Source: Symbiodinium natans (lineage: Eukaryota; Sar; Dinophyceae; Suessiales; Symbiodiniaceae). Taken from it: a stretch of DNA of 64,000 nt. The notes below the pieces were generated by a model. It saw only the letters and a program-made list of their open reading frames with translations, was not told the DNA's origin and made no database searches. Of this stretch, positions 21,505-33,102 are shown piece after piece. Numbering within the stretch: the first letter of the stretch is position 1; every line of letters begins with the position of its first letter. Location of the stretch: contig CAJNDS010002261.1 of assembly GCA_905221605.1 (NCBI GenBank), forward strand, positions 372,001 to 436,000. The letters run 5' to 3'. Made by a program: the position numbers and the translations under genes.

Positions 21505-22175
21505 AGGAGAAGAAGGCGTGCGGGAGCCCGGCTCTAGTTTGGGGGTTAGGAGATAAGGGACCTGAATCGTCGGTTCCTAGTGACTTCTTCAGGTTGATGC
21601 GACCGGGTGCCCCAACAGGCACGCTGCCCGTCTACCTCGTTACCCAGACTAGATGCAGGAGTTTCGCCTTGGTGGGTAGTTCCCCCTTATGGAACTTGTA
21701 CCGTCCTCCCAGAACCTTTGCAACCCTCATTCGACCCCCCCCCCCCCGCTCCCACCCCTTGTCGAAGCCTGAGAACAGGTACCCTACCTGGGAACTCGCC
21801 CCCAAAGACGGTCTTAAAACCCTAGCACTGCTACCTTACATTCCTAAACCCTAAGTGCAATTGGGCCGGGGGCGGGGGGGGGTTCTTAGGAAGGGTAACA
21901 AGGGCCCTGCGATACCCTGAAAAGAATTGCCCTTAGATAGGTAACGAGAAAGGCTCCAGATTGGGGCGAAACCTGGGGGCTGAGTAGTTGGGGTCAAGGC
22001 AATATTGAAAGAGTTCAAGCTTAGAGCTTCTGTACGCTTAGGGTTTGGGTTCAGGAGTCAGGATTTAGGGTGATTTAGGAGGGTTTAGGGTTCAAGCGTC
22101 CAAGGCGGGAGGTAGAGAAGGAGTTGGATCCGCTCGGGTGGGGCCGCATGCTCAAGGCGCGCTGTATCTTGGGAT
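21505..22175 (+). CDS. Isolated exons of an unknown gene
   Basis: 21505-21536 (EEKKACGSPAL) follows a poly-C tract and CGCAG. 22097-22175 reads PRREVEKELDPLGWGRMLK and then ARCILG, clearly protein-like, after TTCAAG. Splice phase between them is not established. Confidence 0.35.
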
Positions 22176-22193
22176 GTGTTTGATATACTATAC

Positions 22194-22325
22194 CTAAATT
22201 ATATATATATACACACATACATACATACATACATACATACATACGTACAATGCATGTATACTCGATAATATAGAAAATGTAGAACATAGGAGATTCAAAA
22301 GTATATATGTATATATGTATATATT
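22194..22325. repeat. Microsatellites (TA)n, (ACAT)n and ATATATGT
   Basis: Simple AT-rich repeats just after the exon at 22097-22175. Confidence 0.85.
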
Positions 22326-22881
22326 GCTGGGCTTCGAATTTGGAATCTGGGGGGTTTGAGGTCGGCTTGTTGTGTTTTGTAGATTTTGGGTTTTAGGTTT
22401 CAGGGTTGGTGGGTTGAGCACCCTTTGCTTCTACAACTGTGGGGTTTCGCAACTGGAGAGTTGGTGTGCGCGGGACCCACATCCTTCTGTGGTAGACGCT
22501 CGTATTGCCCCCAGCATGTGTTGATCGTGAGTCCATTCGTCGGGTTTCGGCGTTCTGGGGTCTCTTGGACATTGTTTGTTCGTTGAAGGGTTGGGGGTTG
22601 CGTATTGTGATCCATGGCGGGGGGTGGGGGGGGTGCCCGCAAAAAAAAAGGTCTCCTGACTCGATCCTCAACCGGGCAAGATCATGGGCTTGCGGTGGAT
22701 GTCGTTTATCAGGGCTGAGGGCTTAATTCTTGAACTCCTGAACTTACCGAACCCCCATAACTACGTCCCAAGTCTCTTTTCCCCCACTCCCAAGCTCTAA
22801 ACTCTAACCCTAAACCCTAATCCCGAATCCCCAAGCCCTAAACCTTAGAACTGCAAGTGGCCGTCTTGTTCTGCATCACAG

Positions 22882-23204
22882 GCGCGAGCACCGGAGCCTC
22901 TCTTTCCAGATGTGGAGGCCCACGTTGGAACTTTGGCTGTCGGGTTTGAGGGTTCCAGGCTCTCAGGGTTTTGGACTAATAAAAAAACACAAAACTAAAT
23001 AAATATAAAACAACAGTATATATATATATATATATATATAGAGTCTCGATGTTTGGGATCTTTTGCGGCTTGGGTTTTAGGCTCTCGGGCTATAGGGTTT
23101 AAGCTTCGAGGTTCATAGCCGGAGAGCCCTTCAGGCTTTCTATTCTAAGTCGGAGCACGGTGCTTCCTTCAGAAGCTTGCCGAAGCCCCTGCGAACCGAG
23201 CAAG
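22882..23204 (+). CDS. Two exons of an unknown gene
   Basis: 22882-22938 (ARAPEPLFPDVEAHVGTLA, 19 codons, GT donor) and 23173-23204 (KLAEAPANRA, GT donor) join in phase 0. They lie just upstream of the RCC1-repeat gene, but its own ATG and ubiquitin-like start argue that they are separate. Confidence 0.45.
23020..23041. repeat. (TA)n microsatellite
   Basis: About 11 TA units between exons 22882-22938 and 23173-23204. Confidence 0.85.
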
Positions 23205-23483
23205 GTCTGAGGGGTTTTACGGCTCAGCACCGGTCTCTAGGTTTATGTTTATACATTTTATGTGGTGTGTTTTGTTGGGTTTGGCAGCTTAGGGCAGTGT
23301 AGGATTTAGGTTTTATGGTCTAGAATGATGCCTATGGTGCAGGATTGAGGATGTCGGGCTTTCAGGGGCTCCGGGACTTGGAACAGAAGGTGCCCCACAC
23401 CCGAAACCCAGCCCGGCAAACATGTGGGGGGTTCTTAGGCCTTCAACTGCTCGACGTTTCTGGAAGAGGGCCAGGGGCAAGCC

Positions 23484-24893
23484 ATGCTCCAGCTTGGCGT
23501 GGCCCTGCTCAGCGGCAGGGAGGCTCGTATTGCCATTGGCTGGGAGTCTTCGGTGGAGGACGTGCGACAGGCGGCGGAGCGCCAGCTTGGGGTGGGCCTC
23601 CAGTCGCTGGTCAGCTGCTCGGGCTGCGTTCTGCAGCCCCGCGACTCCCTGAGTGCCGCAGGCCTCCGGGACGGGGAGCTGCTGCGCGCGGTTGCGCGAC
23701 GTCCGCGGGTGGTGGCTACCGACACGGCGTGGGCCCTGCTGCGCAGTGACGGCTCCGTTGTGGCTTGGGGTGAGGCGCAGCATCCGGCCACCGCGATGCC
23801 CAATGCTCCGGAGCTGAATGGTCAGGTGAAGCAGCTGTGTGCCACAGGGGGTGCTTTCGCTGCGCTCTTGCAAAGTGGCTCTGTTGTGGTCTGGGGGAAC
23901 AAGATGCTTGGTGCCGACCCCAGTTGCGCTGGGGCATTGCGGGACGTGCAGCAGATCCACGCCAACTTCAATGCCTTTGCAGCCATCCTCGCGGATGGCT
24001 CCGTCGTCACTTGGGGCTTTGAGGCGGCCGGTGGCAACAGCCGCCGCGTCCAGGGGCAGCTTCGGGACGTGTGCCAGATCCAAGGCACAGACTCGGCCTT
24101 CGCGGCCCTCCGAAAAGATGGTACGGTCGTAACTTGGGGCAGCGGGTCCGGTGGGGATAGCGGCTTCGTGCAAGATCGGCTCAGGGAAGTGACGAAGATC
24201 CGCGCCACGTCTGGTGCTTTCGCAGCGATCTGCGCGGACGGATCTGTGGTGACGTGGGGCGACCCCCGGTTAGGTGGGAATAGTGACCACGTGCAGGCAG
24301 AGCTCAGGAATGTGCAGGAGATTCAGGGAACCTGGGGAGAATTTAGCTATGGCTCCTTTGCTGCACTTCGTGCCGACGGATCTGTGGTTACTTGGGGCAT
24401 GCCTGAGCAAGGAGGGGACAGCAGCTCCGTCCAGGAACAGCTCCAAGATGTGCGGCTCCTGCAGAGTTCAGGCACCGCGTTTGCTGCCCTGCGCAGTGAC
24501 GGTTCCGTCGTGACTTGGGGGGTGCCGTCGGAGGGTGGCGACAGCAGCTTTGTGCAAGAGCAGCTTCAGGGAGTCCAGTCTCTCTACTCCACCCGAGGTG
24601 CCTTCGCCGCGCTGCGCAGCGACGGCTCCGTGGTCACTTGGGGCCTTGAAGAGTTTGGTGCAGACAGCTCTGCAGTGCAGGCGCAGCTGCAGGATGTCCA
24701 GGAGATCTTCGCATCAGAGATGTCCTTCGCCGCTGTTGTGGGAGATGGCTCGTTGGTCACCTGGCCGTACGCCATCTACAACGCCGATCCTAGCGCCGTG
24801 CGAGCTGTGCAGGAGCAGCTTCGGGACGTGCACCGTGCGCCCATTCAAGCCGCGCAGGGCAGCAATGATCATGGGGTCCCAGTGCGCTGATAT
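23484..24893 (+). CDS. Ubiquitin-like domain plus RCC1-type repeat protein, single exon
   Basis: A 468-residue intronless gene. Residues ~1-72 look like a ubiquitin fold (MLQLGVALLSG..., SVEDVRQAAE..., ending GLRDGELLRAVARRP). From ~80 on there are nine repeats of about 40-52 residues, each with F-A-A-L/I, a DGSVVTWG-type strand, then G(G/A)DSS.VQ.QL.DV. Variants: SVVAWG, SVVVWG, TVVTWG and a final SLVTWP. This is the RCC1/HERC-like beta-propeller repeat; in dinoflagellates such proteins are often labelled HERC-like, but no HECT domain follows (stop TGA 24888-24890). Likely a protein-binding scaffold, exact partner unknown. Start chosen at the first ATG because the ubiquitin fold begins there; the frame is open only ~30 bp upstream. 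Confidence 0.9.
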
Positions 24894-27100
24894 ACACCTC
24901 AAGCCACTCTACCCTTCATCCTTACAGTACAGCCTTAGCGGCATGCCAAGCATTCCTTTCTGAGATTCTGCGTTCTACGGATGACTCTTTTGACTTAGCT
25001 GCCCTCAACGCCTGCAAGCTTAACCCCCTCACGGAGCGAATCCGACGATGTCATCGCCATCCCGACCCAAGCCCTGATGGACACGCCACATTAACTAAAA
25101 TGCCGACTGTGTAGGCAGAATTGCTAAACGTCGGTGCCACTCGGTAACCCTGTCGGGCCCGACACACCAAGTCCAACCGTTGTAAACTCCCTACTTCTGT
25201 CGGGTCAGGGCGTTAGGGGGTTTGATGAGGCTTTTGGGGTTTGGGGTCCATGGGCCCTTAAGGAGCTCTATTGGATATCAATCTCAACCCTGAGCACCTT
25301 ACCTAGAGCAACCTGCAATCTGAAAACCAGGAGTGAAAAGGTGCCTTTGGTGTTATTATCGCGGTATACTGTCCCTATCCTGAAGTGCAGGATTCTAACT
25401 GGAAGGGTGAGGCACCCCACGGTACCTACAAGGCCCCCATGTTGGGTTATCTTGGAACCTGAACCCCAAGGCCGCAAAATGAACATTCCTCAGGCGAACC
25501 CGCCCATACTGGCTGGAGAGTTCGCGAACGAAGGCAGCTTCACGCCCCGGGATCACTGGACTTACGAAGGGCTCGTGGCTCTTGTGCCTTAGGGGCCCAG
25601 GGTCTTTCGATGATGTAAGGCGAATGGGGGGGGGGCTTAAGGTGTATAGCTGCATGGGATGCCCTGCCCCGACATCCCTAAACCCGAAACCAGGGGCTTA
25701 GGGGGGTTGGAAGGGTGGCCAGCGGGATGCCAGGTCTTGGGTCTTCCGGAAACATTTTTGGGAATTGCGTGCTGGAGCTTTGTGGAAGCACCAGAGCCTC
25801 AGAACTCCAAATGACGGGGTTTGAGAGTTGGAGGGGTTTAGAACTACTACGGGGGAATGGATGCAAAGGTTAACGGGCGGCTAGCAACAAAGCTAAACCT
25901 GGCCGCTCAGCAGGGTTGGCGCCAAGGCGGCTCCTTCGAAGGCTATGCCTTAAACTTAAACATATGCGATTATATTGATTTTGGGGACGTGGGGGTTCTT
26001 GTCGGGGTCATGAAACCCTGAACCCCAAGCTATGTTCCCCAGTAGGCAGTAGGGGCTTTTCAGGGTTTAGGGTTGAGGGTTTCAGTTTAGGGTTTAGGGT
26101 TTCAGGTTTAGGGTTTTAGAGGTTTCTCGGCTTTTTGAGGGTCTCACAGTTCTCCAGTTGTACAGCCTTGTTCCACTGCTGCGTGTTCTGTTACCACATA
26201 AAGCCATCAACCCAACAAAGAGGTTCCGTACATGGACAGACCAATCCCGGAAGTCCAGAACTCTAAAAAACCCCTAGGCCCCAGATCCCCAAGTATCCCC
26301 AAACTTGAAAGGAGAGAGCCTCCACATCCTCTTTTTCCCTAAATCCCCCAAACCCCCTGTCCCGAAAAATCACGCGCGCCTCCGCCCAGAGCCCATTGTG
26401 GGCATGTACTCTTCCAGCCCCAGCTGCAGCATCCCGGCGCGGCCGCCCAGACATCCCTCTGTTGCTTTTGGTGGAACCCTAAGTTATGTTGTTTGGTTTG
26501 TTTTTGGTTAAAATGAAACCCAAGAAATAGTGAAGACATTCGTATGTTATGGTCTAAGGGGAAGTATAGAAACCTTGAGCCCTCAACCAGACCCGAAAAC
26601 CCTCAAGATTGTTCTGTTTTTGAGACCTTCAAGCTTAGCAAAGCCGAAGCCCCTAAGCCCCTAAACCCCGAAACCCCGAAACCCCCCCCTTTTTTTGGGC
26701 AGCAGGGTGTGGGGCGTCGAGGTTTGGAGTTCGGGCTCTCGACGCCTTACGTGGTTCTGAGGCGAGGCGGGGCTTGCAACCTCGTAGACTTAGAGGCTCA
26801 GGGGTCAGGGTTTTGGGCCATGACGCTCCTGCCGCCCGAAAATCAGGACAGCCCCCCCCGCCCACCCCAAAAAAGCAAAACAAAGTAAATACAAACAATC
26901 GATCTTCTTATATAGAGTGTAGGAATAGATTCGGGGCTTGAGGGCCACAAGATGAGGAGCAAGCAGTTCGTCTAAGTTATGGTTCCTATGATGGGTTCAT
27001 CTAAGGAGTGGCTCGTGCTTGGGTTTACGGTTCATGCAATTTTTTTGGTTGTGGGGTTACAGTTTAAGGATCCTAAGCCAACCCTTTTTTCGCCTCTGCG
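24894..27100. other. Gene-poor stretch with weak exon candidates
   Basis: Weak coding-like segments occur at ~25518-25592 (SFTPRDHWTYEGLVALVP then TAG) and ~26372-26460 (RLRPEPIVGMYSSSP), without phase support. The rest is mixed and telomere-like DNA, including G-strand words at 26056-26122. Confidence 0.35.
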
Positions 27101-27104
27101 TTAG

Positions 27105-28899
27105 TACGGAGCGTCTGGTGATCCGTGGCAAGTGATGATGCTGGCCTGCTGGACTTGAGACGCTGAATCCTAAGCCCGAAGCTTCATACGGTACCCATTT
27201 GCCTTAACTCCAAAACCCTGAACCCCCCAAACCCAAACCCAAACCCTGAACCCTAAAACCCCAAACCCCAAACACACCCAGGCCCGTGTCTACCGCGAGG
27301 CCAGAGCTCTCACCTCTTCTGGTGGGGGGGGTCTAGGTTTCGGGTTTACGGGTTTGGGGGTTTGGGGTTTAGGGGTTTAAGGGTTTTAGGGGTTGGGGGT
27401 TGAGGGACTCGGAGTTTGGAGTTTGAGGTTTAGGGGTTTTAGCCGTTTGAGGGGTTTTCGGGGTTTTAGGGTTTTAGGATTTTTAAAATGTTGTAGGGTT
27501 TTTGTGGGTTTAAGGGGTTAGGCCGAACCGCCCATCCCCCGCCCCAGGTATCAGCAGAGCTTTTCGTGGGTGCATGTGGGAGCGCAAAGCTGGGGTTTAG
27601 TCGGTTTGCGTGCGCGTGCGCGTGTGCGTGCGCGTGCGCGAGCGCGTGTGGGTGTGGGTGCGGGTGCGGGTGCGGGTGCGGGTTGCGGGTGCGGGTGCGG
27701 GTGCGGGTGCGGGTGCGGGTGTGGGTGTGGGTGTGGGTGTTTGTAACGGGTTCGGGTTTGGGGGGTTGCAAGTATCGGAAGTATCGCCGACCACATTTGT
27801 CAGTCACCACTGGGTTTTCGTCCGCCAGGGTTGAAGCCATGCTTTGCCAAAGAGTTTTTGGTCACCTCGGGAACGACGGTATAGCCGCACTTTGTATGAT
27901 TCAGAGTTTAGGGTTGAAGAACTGCCTAGTAGGCCTATTAGTACCCTGACGACACCACATGCAACGCAGCCATACTCCTGACCTTCGGCCTCCCCAGACC
28001 TTCAGCTTCATGAAGGGAACTGGCCGTATTATAAGCTTTTGCTTCCATTCGGTGAGGGCGTAATATCAGGAGGAAGGGAATGAACGACAGCCCGAACTTC
28101 GGGCTTGTCTGGTCTTTTGGTTTCTTCCAGGCCCTTTGAGGGTTTGAAGGGCTTTGAGTTTAGGCTTTGGGGTCATGGTTTAGGATTTAAGGCTTCAGAA
28201 AAGGACGCCGTTTTGTGGGTTGCAGAAAGCATCGAGTTTAGGGTTTAGGTTCGAGGGCTTCCGAGGTTTTAGGGTCTTAGGGTTGCGTCAGGATCTCCTG
28301 CAGAGCGCCCGGGATGATCCGTCAGCCTCCAAGGAGGTCCTCCGTGTTCCGGCAATCCCCGAGATGGCAGGGTACCGGAAGTCTTTCGCAAGGGCTCGGT
28401 AAAGGGTTTGGGGTTAACGGTTTGGGGGTTTCGAGTTGATGGGGTTAACCCTGAAGGTGTAGGACTTTGTCTCTTTTTTTGGCGGGGGGGTCACTTGTGA
28501 GGACTAACCCCAATATACCTACAGCGCTTCGTCTATAGTTATAGCTGCAGTCAGTCAAAGGAGGCAGTTTTTCCATTAAAACGCATGTAGGTCGTGTTAC
28601 AGATCGGTCCACAATGTGGAAATCCAGAAGCCCAACTACGCGCAAACGAGGAGAACGAGCTCTGGCAGAATGCCGTCGAGCTCCTCACTCAGACGTTTCG
28701 GCCTCAGGACAAGGATCCCTTCTTGGGATGTTCCCCCTGAGACTAGCAGTCCTTAGTGGGGACTAAGAGAAGCCTAAATCCTAAACCTCTCGACTTTTGA
28801 TGAAGCAAAAAAGCTCCCCACCCACGGAGGCTTGAGCCCATGTGGCCGGAGGCCGAGGACGAAGCCTCAGATCCCCTGTGGTCTGAGAGGGCTCTTTAG
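27105..28899 (+). CDS. Unrecognised multi-exon gene
   Basis: Exons 27105-27131 (YGASGDPWQ), 27282-27321 (ARVYREARALTSS) and 27998-28051 (LQLHEGNWPYYKLLLPF, GTGAGG donor) join in phase. Next is 28292-28398, a strong exon (DPSASKEVLRVPAIPEMAG, then YRKSFARA) with GTAAAG donor, though its phase does not follow directly from 28051, so an exon is missing. 28603-28738 is open in two frames. 28837-28899 (PMWPEAEDEASDPLWSERAL then TAG) may be the last exon. No known domain seen. Confidence 0.5.
27603..27742. repeat. GTGCGC and GGGTGC tandem tract
   Basis: Alternating GTGCGC passes into a 6-bp GGGTGC array and then GGGTGT, in the intron between exons 27282 and 27998. Open frames in it are repeat artefacts. 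Confidence 0.9.
28723..28767 (+). repeat. Dispersed element copy (TTGGGATGTTCCCC family)
   Basis: TTGGGATGTTCCCC followed by ACTAGCAGTCCTTAGTGGGG. It directly follows the open frame of exon 28603, so it may mark the start of an intron. Confidence 0.65.
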
Positions 28900-29235
28900 G
28901 GTTATGAGGAGTTTAGGGTTTAGGGTTTAGGGTTTCTTTAGGGATAGGGTTTCTAAAGGGGTTATCAGGGTTGTTCGGGTTATTAGGGGTATCAGGGTTG
29001 TGTTGGGAGAGTTGTCAGAGTTATGAGGGTCATGAGGGTTCTGCGGGTTATGCGGGTTATGAGGGTTGTTAGGGCTTAAGGGTTGACGAGCTTTAGGGTC
29101 TAAGGATATTCGGGTGTTAGAGTTTAGGGTCTACGGATATTGGGGTTTTCGGGGTTATTCGAGGTAGGGATTCGGGTGTCTGGGGTTACTTCGGAGATTA
29201 GGGCCATTCGGGGTTTTTCGGGTTTAGGGGAAGAG
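28900..29235. repeat. Degenerate G-strand repeat field
   Basis: Words such as TTTAGGG, TTATGAGGG and TTATTCGGG with no exon. Confidence 0.6.
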
Positions 29236-29735
29236 GGTATTTTTGCTTTCAGATGATTTAGATGGGGAGTTGTCCTGTCCTGCAGCTACTCATCCCATCT
29301 CAATATTCAGTGGGGCTATTGGTTTCCGTAGTCCTAAAGTCTTAGTACCTAGGCAACCTTTTCACCTTCAGTTTAGGGCGCAGTCGTACTGCAATGTTGT
29401 AAGCCTCAGGAACACAAGCCATCAACCCTAATTCCGACATTCCGCAAACCCTCAACCCAAGGACCAAACTCAATAAGCCGTGTGGCCACGCTGAGTCCCT
29501 GAACTTCAACCCCGCCCTGAACCCCAAGTGTTGTAAAGCACAGGACATTAAGCCCTTAACCCTAAACCCTAAATCCTACTCTGCGCCCTAGACCCCAGCA
29601 CAACTCCAAGCTTTACATACCCACGCGCATGCCCACGCCCACGCACACTGTAACAATGCGCCTTAAATCCTAAATGCCTGGCTCTAAAGCGAGCCCTCTA
29701 CCCACAAGCCTGTCGCCCTACACTCCCAAACCGAG

Positions 29736-32416
29736 GAGCGTGTGATGGCACTGGTCACAGCGGAGTACAAGGCCGAGCAACGGTCGGGAAGCCAAGTGTG
29801 TAGGCTTCAGAATTTGGTGTTTAAGGAGCAGGATTTAAGGCTTAGAATTCAGGTTTAGGCTCTAGGACAGCCTAGGTTTATGTGCCGCCGGCCGTGGCCG
29901 GCGGCATTTATCATACCTGAGACTCAGACGGTCAGGCGCCTGACCCCAAAGCCTTGCAGGCACTCTACGTGCCCACAGTTTCATGGGTGCCCGAGTAGCT
30001 TGGACATTGCATCAGTCATCGGATAAACACCTTAGCAGCACGGATTTTCAAGACCCCTGATCGTGTCCCTTGTGCCGGTTGCTAGTGGACCTGAACCCCA
30101 TCCATTAAAGCCGAAACCCGAAACCCTAGACTCCCAACCCGAGCCCTACCCTCTGATTTCTCGATCGCCCAGGCGCGATGCCAAGTTGGGCCAGGTCCGC
30201 AAGCGCGTGCTGCAAATGATGGCCTCTCGGTGGCCCAGGAGTTACTTTGGGGCTTAGGTTTGGAGGGTTTAAGGGTTGAGGTTTGGAGGGTTTAGGGTTG
30301 AAAGGGTTTGTATAGGTTCAATGTCGGGGGTTTGGAGTTTGAGGGTTTAGGGTATTTAGGGTTTTGCTGGTGAAAGGGTTTAGTGTTCAGGGGGCTGAAT
30401 GTTGATGGTTTAGGGTTTTGAGGCCCTTTTTTTCCGCCCAGCCCCTCAAACCTCGAACCCTCATACCCTTCCTCATCAGATCGATGTTTTTTTTATCAGA
30501 TCGATGTCAGAAAGCCCAAAACACCCTGGCCCCCTAAAGCCCTGAAGCCCTTGAAAGCCCCGAACCGGCAAAGACCCCAAGCCCTAATCCCTTACACCCC
30601 TAAAGCCCCCCTCTACAGCTTCAAAACCCCTAAAGCCCCTAAACTTTGAAATCCCTTATACCCCTAAAATGCCCAAAGTCTTCAAAGCCCTAAAGCCCCT
30701 AAAATCTCCAAAGTCCTCAAAAGCCCCTAAAGCCCCGAAGCTAAGATCCCAGAACGACCCAAAGTTCCGCCGCCTGAAGGTCAAGGCCAACACCGGCCTG
30801 CGGTCCGAGGTGCCGCGGCCCCCTTGCCTTTAAGGGGTTTAGGGTTGAGCTCCGACGGGTGAGGGTTTTTGGGTTGAGGGTTGAGGGTTTACAAGGGGCT
30901 GTTAGGGTTTAGGGCTTAGGATATGTGAGGCTTATATCTACACATCAGATAGCCCCTACACGGGTAAAACTACCATAAAACGGCCCTAGTAAACCCCGAG
31001 CGCCCATGAGAAGGTTTCCTGCTTCAGTCTCGTGCAGTCAGGAGGAGCTCGACCGGCTGCTGACAATCCTTCAGACCGACGAGCGCCCGGGCCTCTTGGG
31101 GGTCCTGGGTCGCCTAAAGTGACCCCCCGCTTACTGCATGAGTTCTTGGAGGCTCAGGGGGGGGGGGCACCTGAAAGATCATGTACGCTGTCAGCGCAGG
31201 GGGGGCCAACTTGTGCGTCTTCTCATACGCCCGAACTTTCAACCTTTAACCCCGGTCTAAACCCCGAAACCAAATGGTGAGGGTCCGCTGTGTTAGGGTA
31301 TCCAAAGCCTAAATTTCGATCGCCCGTAACCTGAACTTAAAACCACGCCCTAAACCCTAAACTTGAACCTTTTAAAAGGTCTGGAACCCTAAACTCTGAA
31401 GCCCGAACCAGCAAGGCCTTCTCAAGTACCTCGGCCTACTGGAAAAATGCTGTTTCGAGGCGGAGAAGATTCAGGCGGGCCTGGGGTTCGGGTTTCTGGG
31501 GGTTTAGGGTTTCGGGTTTGGTGCATGGTTTGGGGTTTGCGGGGTTTTAGGGTTAGGGCAGGGGTTTTGGGATTAGGGTTGCTTAGAGCCCATGAAGCCA
31601 AGCCCCAAGCCATGTAGCCACAATGCAGGCGGTTTGCTCCTTAAACCCTAAACCCTAAACCTGAAACCCTAAATCCACCCCGAAACTGGGGTTGATTTGC
31701 AACCGGTCTTCGAAGCTTCCTGGCCCCTAGGCGCTTCATGGAAATTCAGTTCATGTAGGGCCCCCAAGCCCACCCCAACAGACCCTAAGACTCAAAAGCC
31801 CCTAAACCTCAAGCCCTGCACGTCCCAAACCATAAGCCCCAACCCGACACCCACGAGTTCAGCCGATTGAGCCCAGGGGCGCATGGACAAGCGCCAGCAG
31901 CAGGCCATGTCCGGTCGAGGTTTCAGGGTTCAGGGTTTAGAGTTGTTCTTGGATCTTGAATCACTGGTTGCCGCCTTCAGCCCTATATTTTAGCACCCCA
32001 GTGGTGTCCTATCTTCTCATTTTTCCCCCTTGCAACAACAATAGTTCTTGTTCCGGGGGCCCTGAGCCCTGGTTGGTTAAGCTCCCAAAGTTCCGAAGCC
32101 CTGAAGCCGTGAACTTTCAGGTTTTCCTTGAGGGCCCAAGCCCCCGAACGTGAAGGCCCTTGTTACCCTCCTACCCAGACCCCACAGGTGCTTCACACCT
32201 TCAGCACCAAACTGCTCAGTAGTATGTGGATGGTATAATACCACAATAACCCCAAATCCGAAACCCGAAGCCCTAAACCTAACCGCCCTAAGCCCTGAGC
32301 CCTGAGCCCTCCCTAAACCCTCAGCCCTAAGCCCCAGCACCACCGGCCGCCAGTTCCGGAAGAGCCGGGAGGCCAGCTACGCCCAGGAGCGAGCCGAGGA
32401 GGCTCCGGCTTTGGGG
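29736..32416 (+). CDS. Unrecognised multi-exon gene
   Basis: Exons 29736-29795 (ERVMALVTAEYKAEQRSGSQ), 29936-29986 (APDPKALQALYVPTVSW) and 30036-30077 (QHGFSRPLIVSLVP) are each whole codons and join in phase 0. 30173-30257 follows (two frames open). Then 30753-30809 (NDPKFRRLKVKANTGLRSE), 31042-31101 (EELDRLLTILQTDERPGLLG), 31412-31485 (GLLKYLGLLEKCCFEAEKIQ), 31731-31754 (RFMEIQF) and 32338-32416 (FRKSREASYAQERAEEAPA). Highly charged and helical with a leucine-rich middle. The start is not located; a stop is not certain. Two exons have look-alikes near 46.9 and 52.3 kb, suggesting a shared repeated module. It could be two genes. Confidence 0.5.
29883..29906. other. Perfect 11-bp stem hairpin
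   Basis: TGCCGCCGGCC, two bases (GT), then its exact reverse complement GGCCGGCGGCA, in the intron 30 bp before exon 29936. Confidence 0.85.
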
Positions 32417-32499
32417 GTTTTAGGGGTTTGAGGGGTTTCAGTTTAGGGTTTAGGGGTCTCACTTTCCGGGCTCTAAAGGGGCTTTCAGGCTCTTTCAGT

Positions 32500-32860
32500 G
32501 TTTTATTAATTTTTTGGGGAGCGGGGGGGGGGGTTTGGGGTTTGGGTTGGTGGGTTTGGGGTTCTTAGGGTTTGAGGTTTGGGCTTCGGGGACTTCAGAT
32601 TTTTGTTTTCGGGGTTTCAGGGATTACCATGAGAGAGAAAGTCGTCTACAGGAAATTGACCACCTATCCTAACAAAACACCAAGTGAAAGAAACCAAAAG
32701 CACAGATCACAGATAGAAACCACCAAATCTACTGGACGTCTTAAGTTTAAATTAGAGTGACATTGAAAGACTTTGCATAAAGTAAAACAGGATGAAGATG
32801 GAACTAAATAAGACAATGAATCTAAATTTGTAATTCTATTTGGCCAAAATCCCCAAGCCT
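32500..32860. other. G-strand tract passing into an AT-rich island
   Basis: Ends the telomere-like DNA. The A-rich part (32630-32760) has an open frame (MREKVVYRKLTTYPNKTP) of uncertain meaning. Confidence 0.3.
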
Positions 32861-33102
32861 CTGTGCTCAGTTCGCAGGGGCCTCGCGTGAGGACAGCCAT
32901 GTGCCGCATGATCAGGGTGCGCCAGCGCCGCCACAAGGCGTGAGGCGCAAGGCTGAAGGCTGCGGAGCCAACAGGTGGAGCCCGCAAGCGTGCGCGCCGC
33001 GCTGAGCCCTTGCAAACACGCCGTGGGCGCACATGCAGCTTCACCCAAAAACCGGGCTTAACGAGCGAAGCGGGCGGAGTCACCGCAGCAAAGGCAAGGT
33101 CC

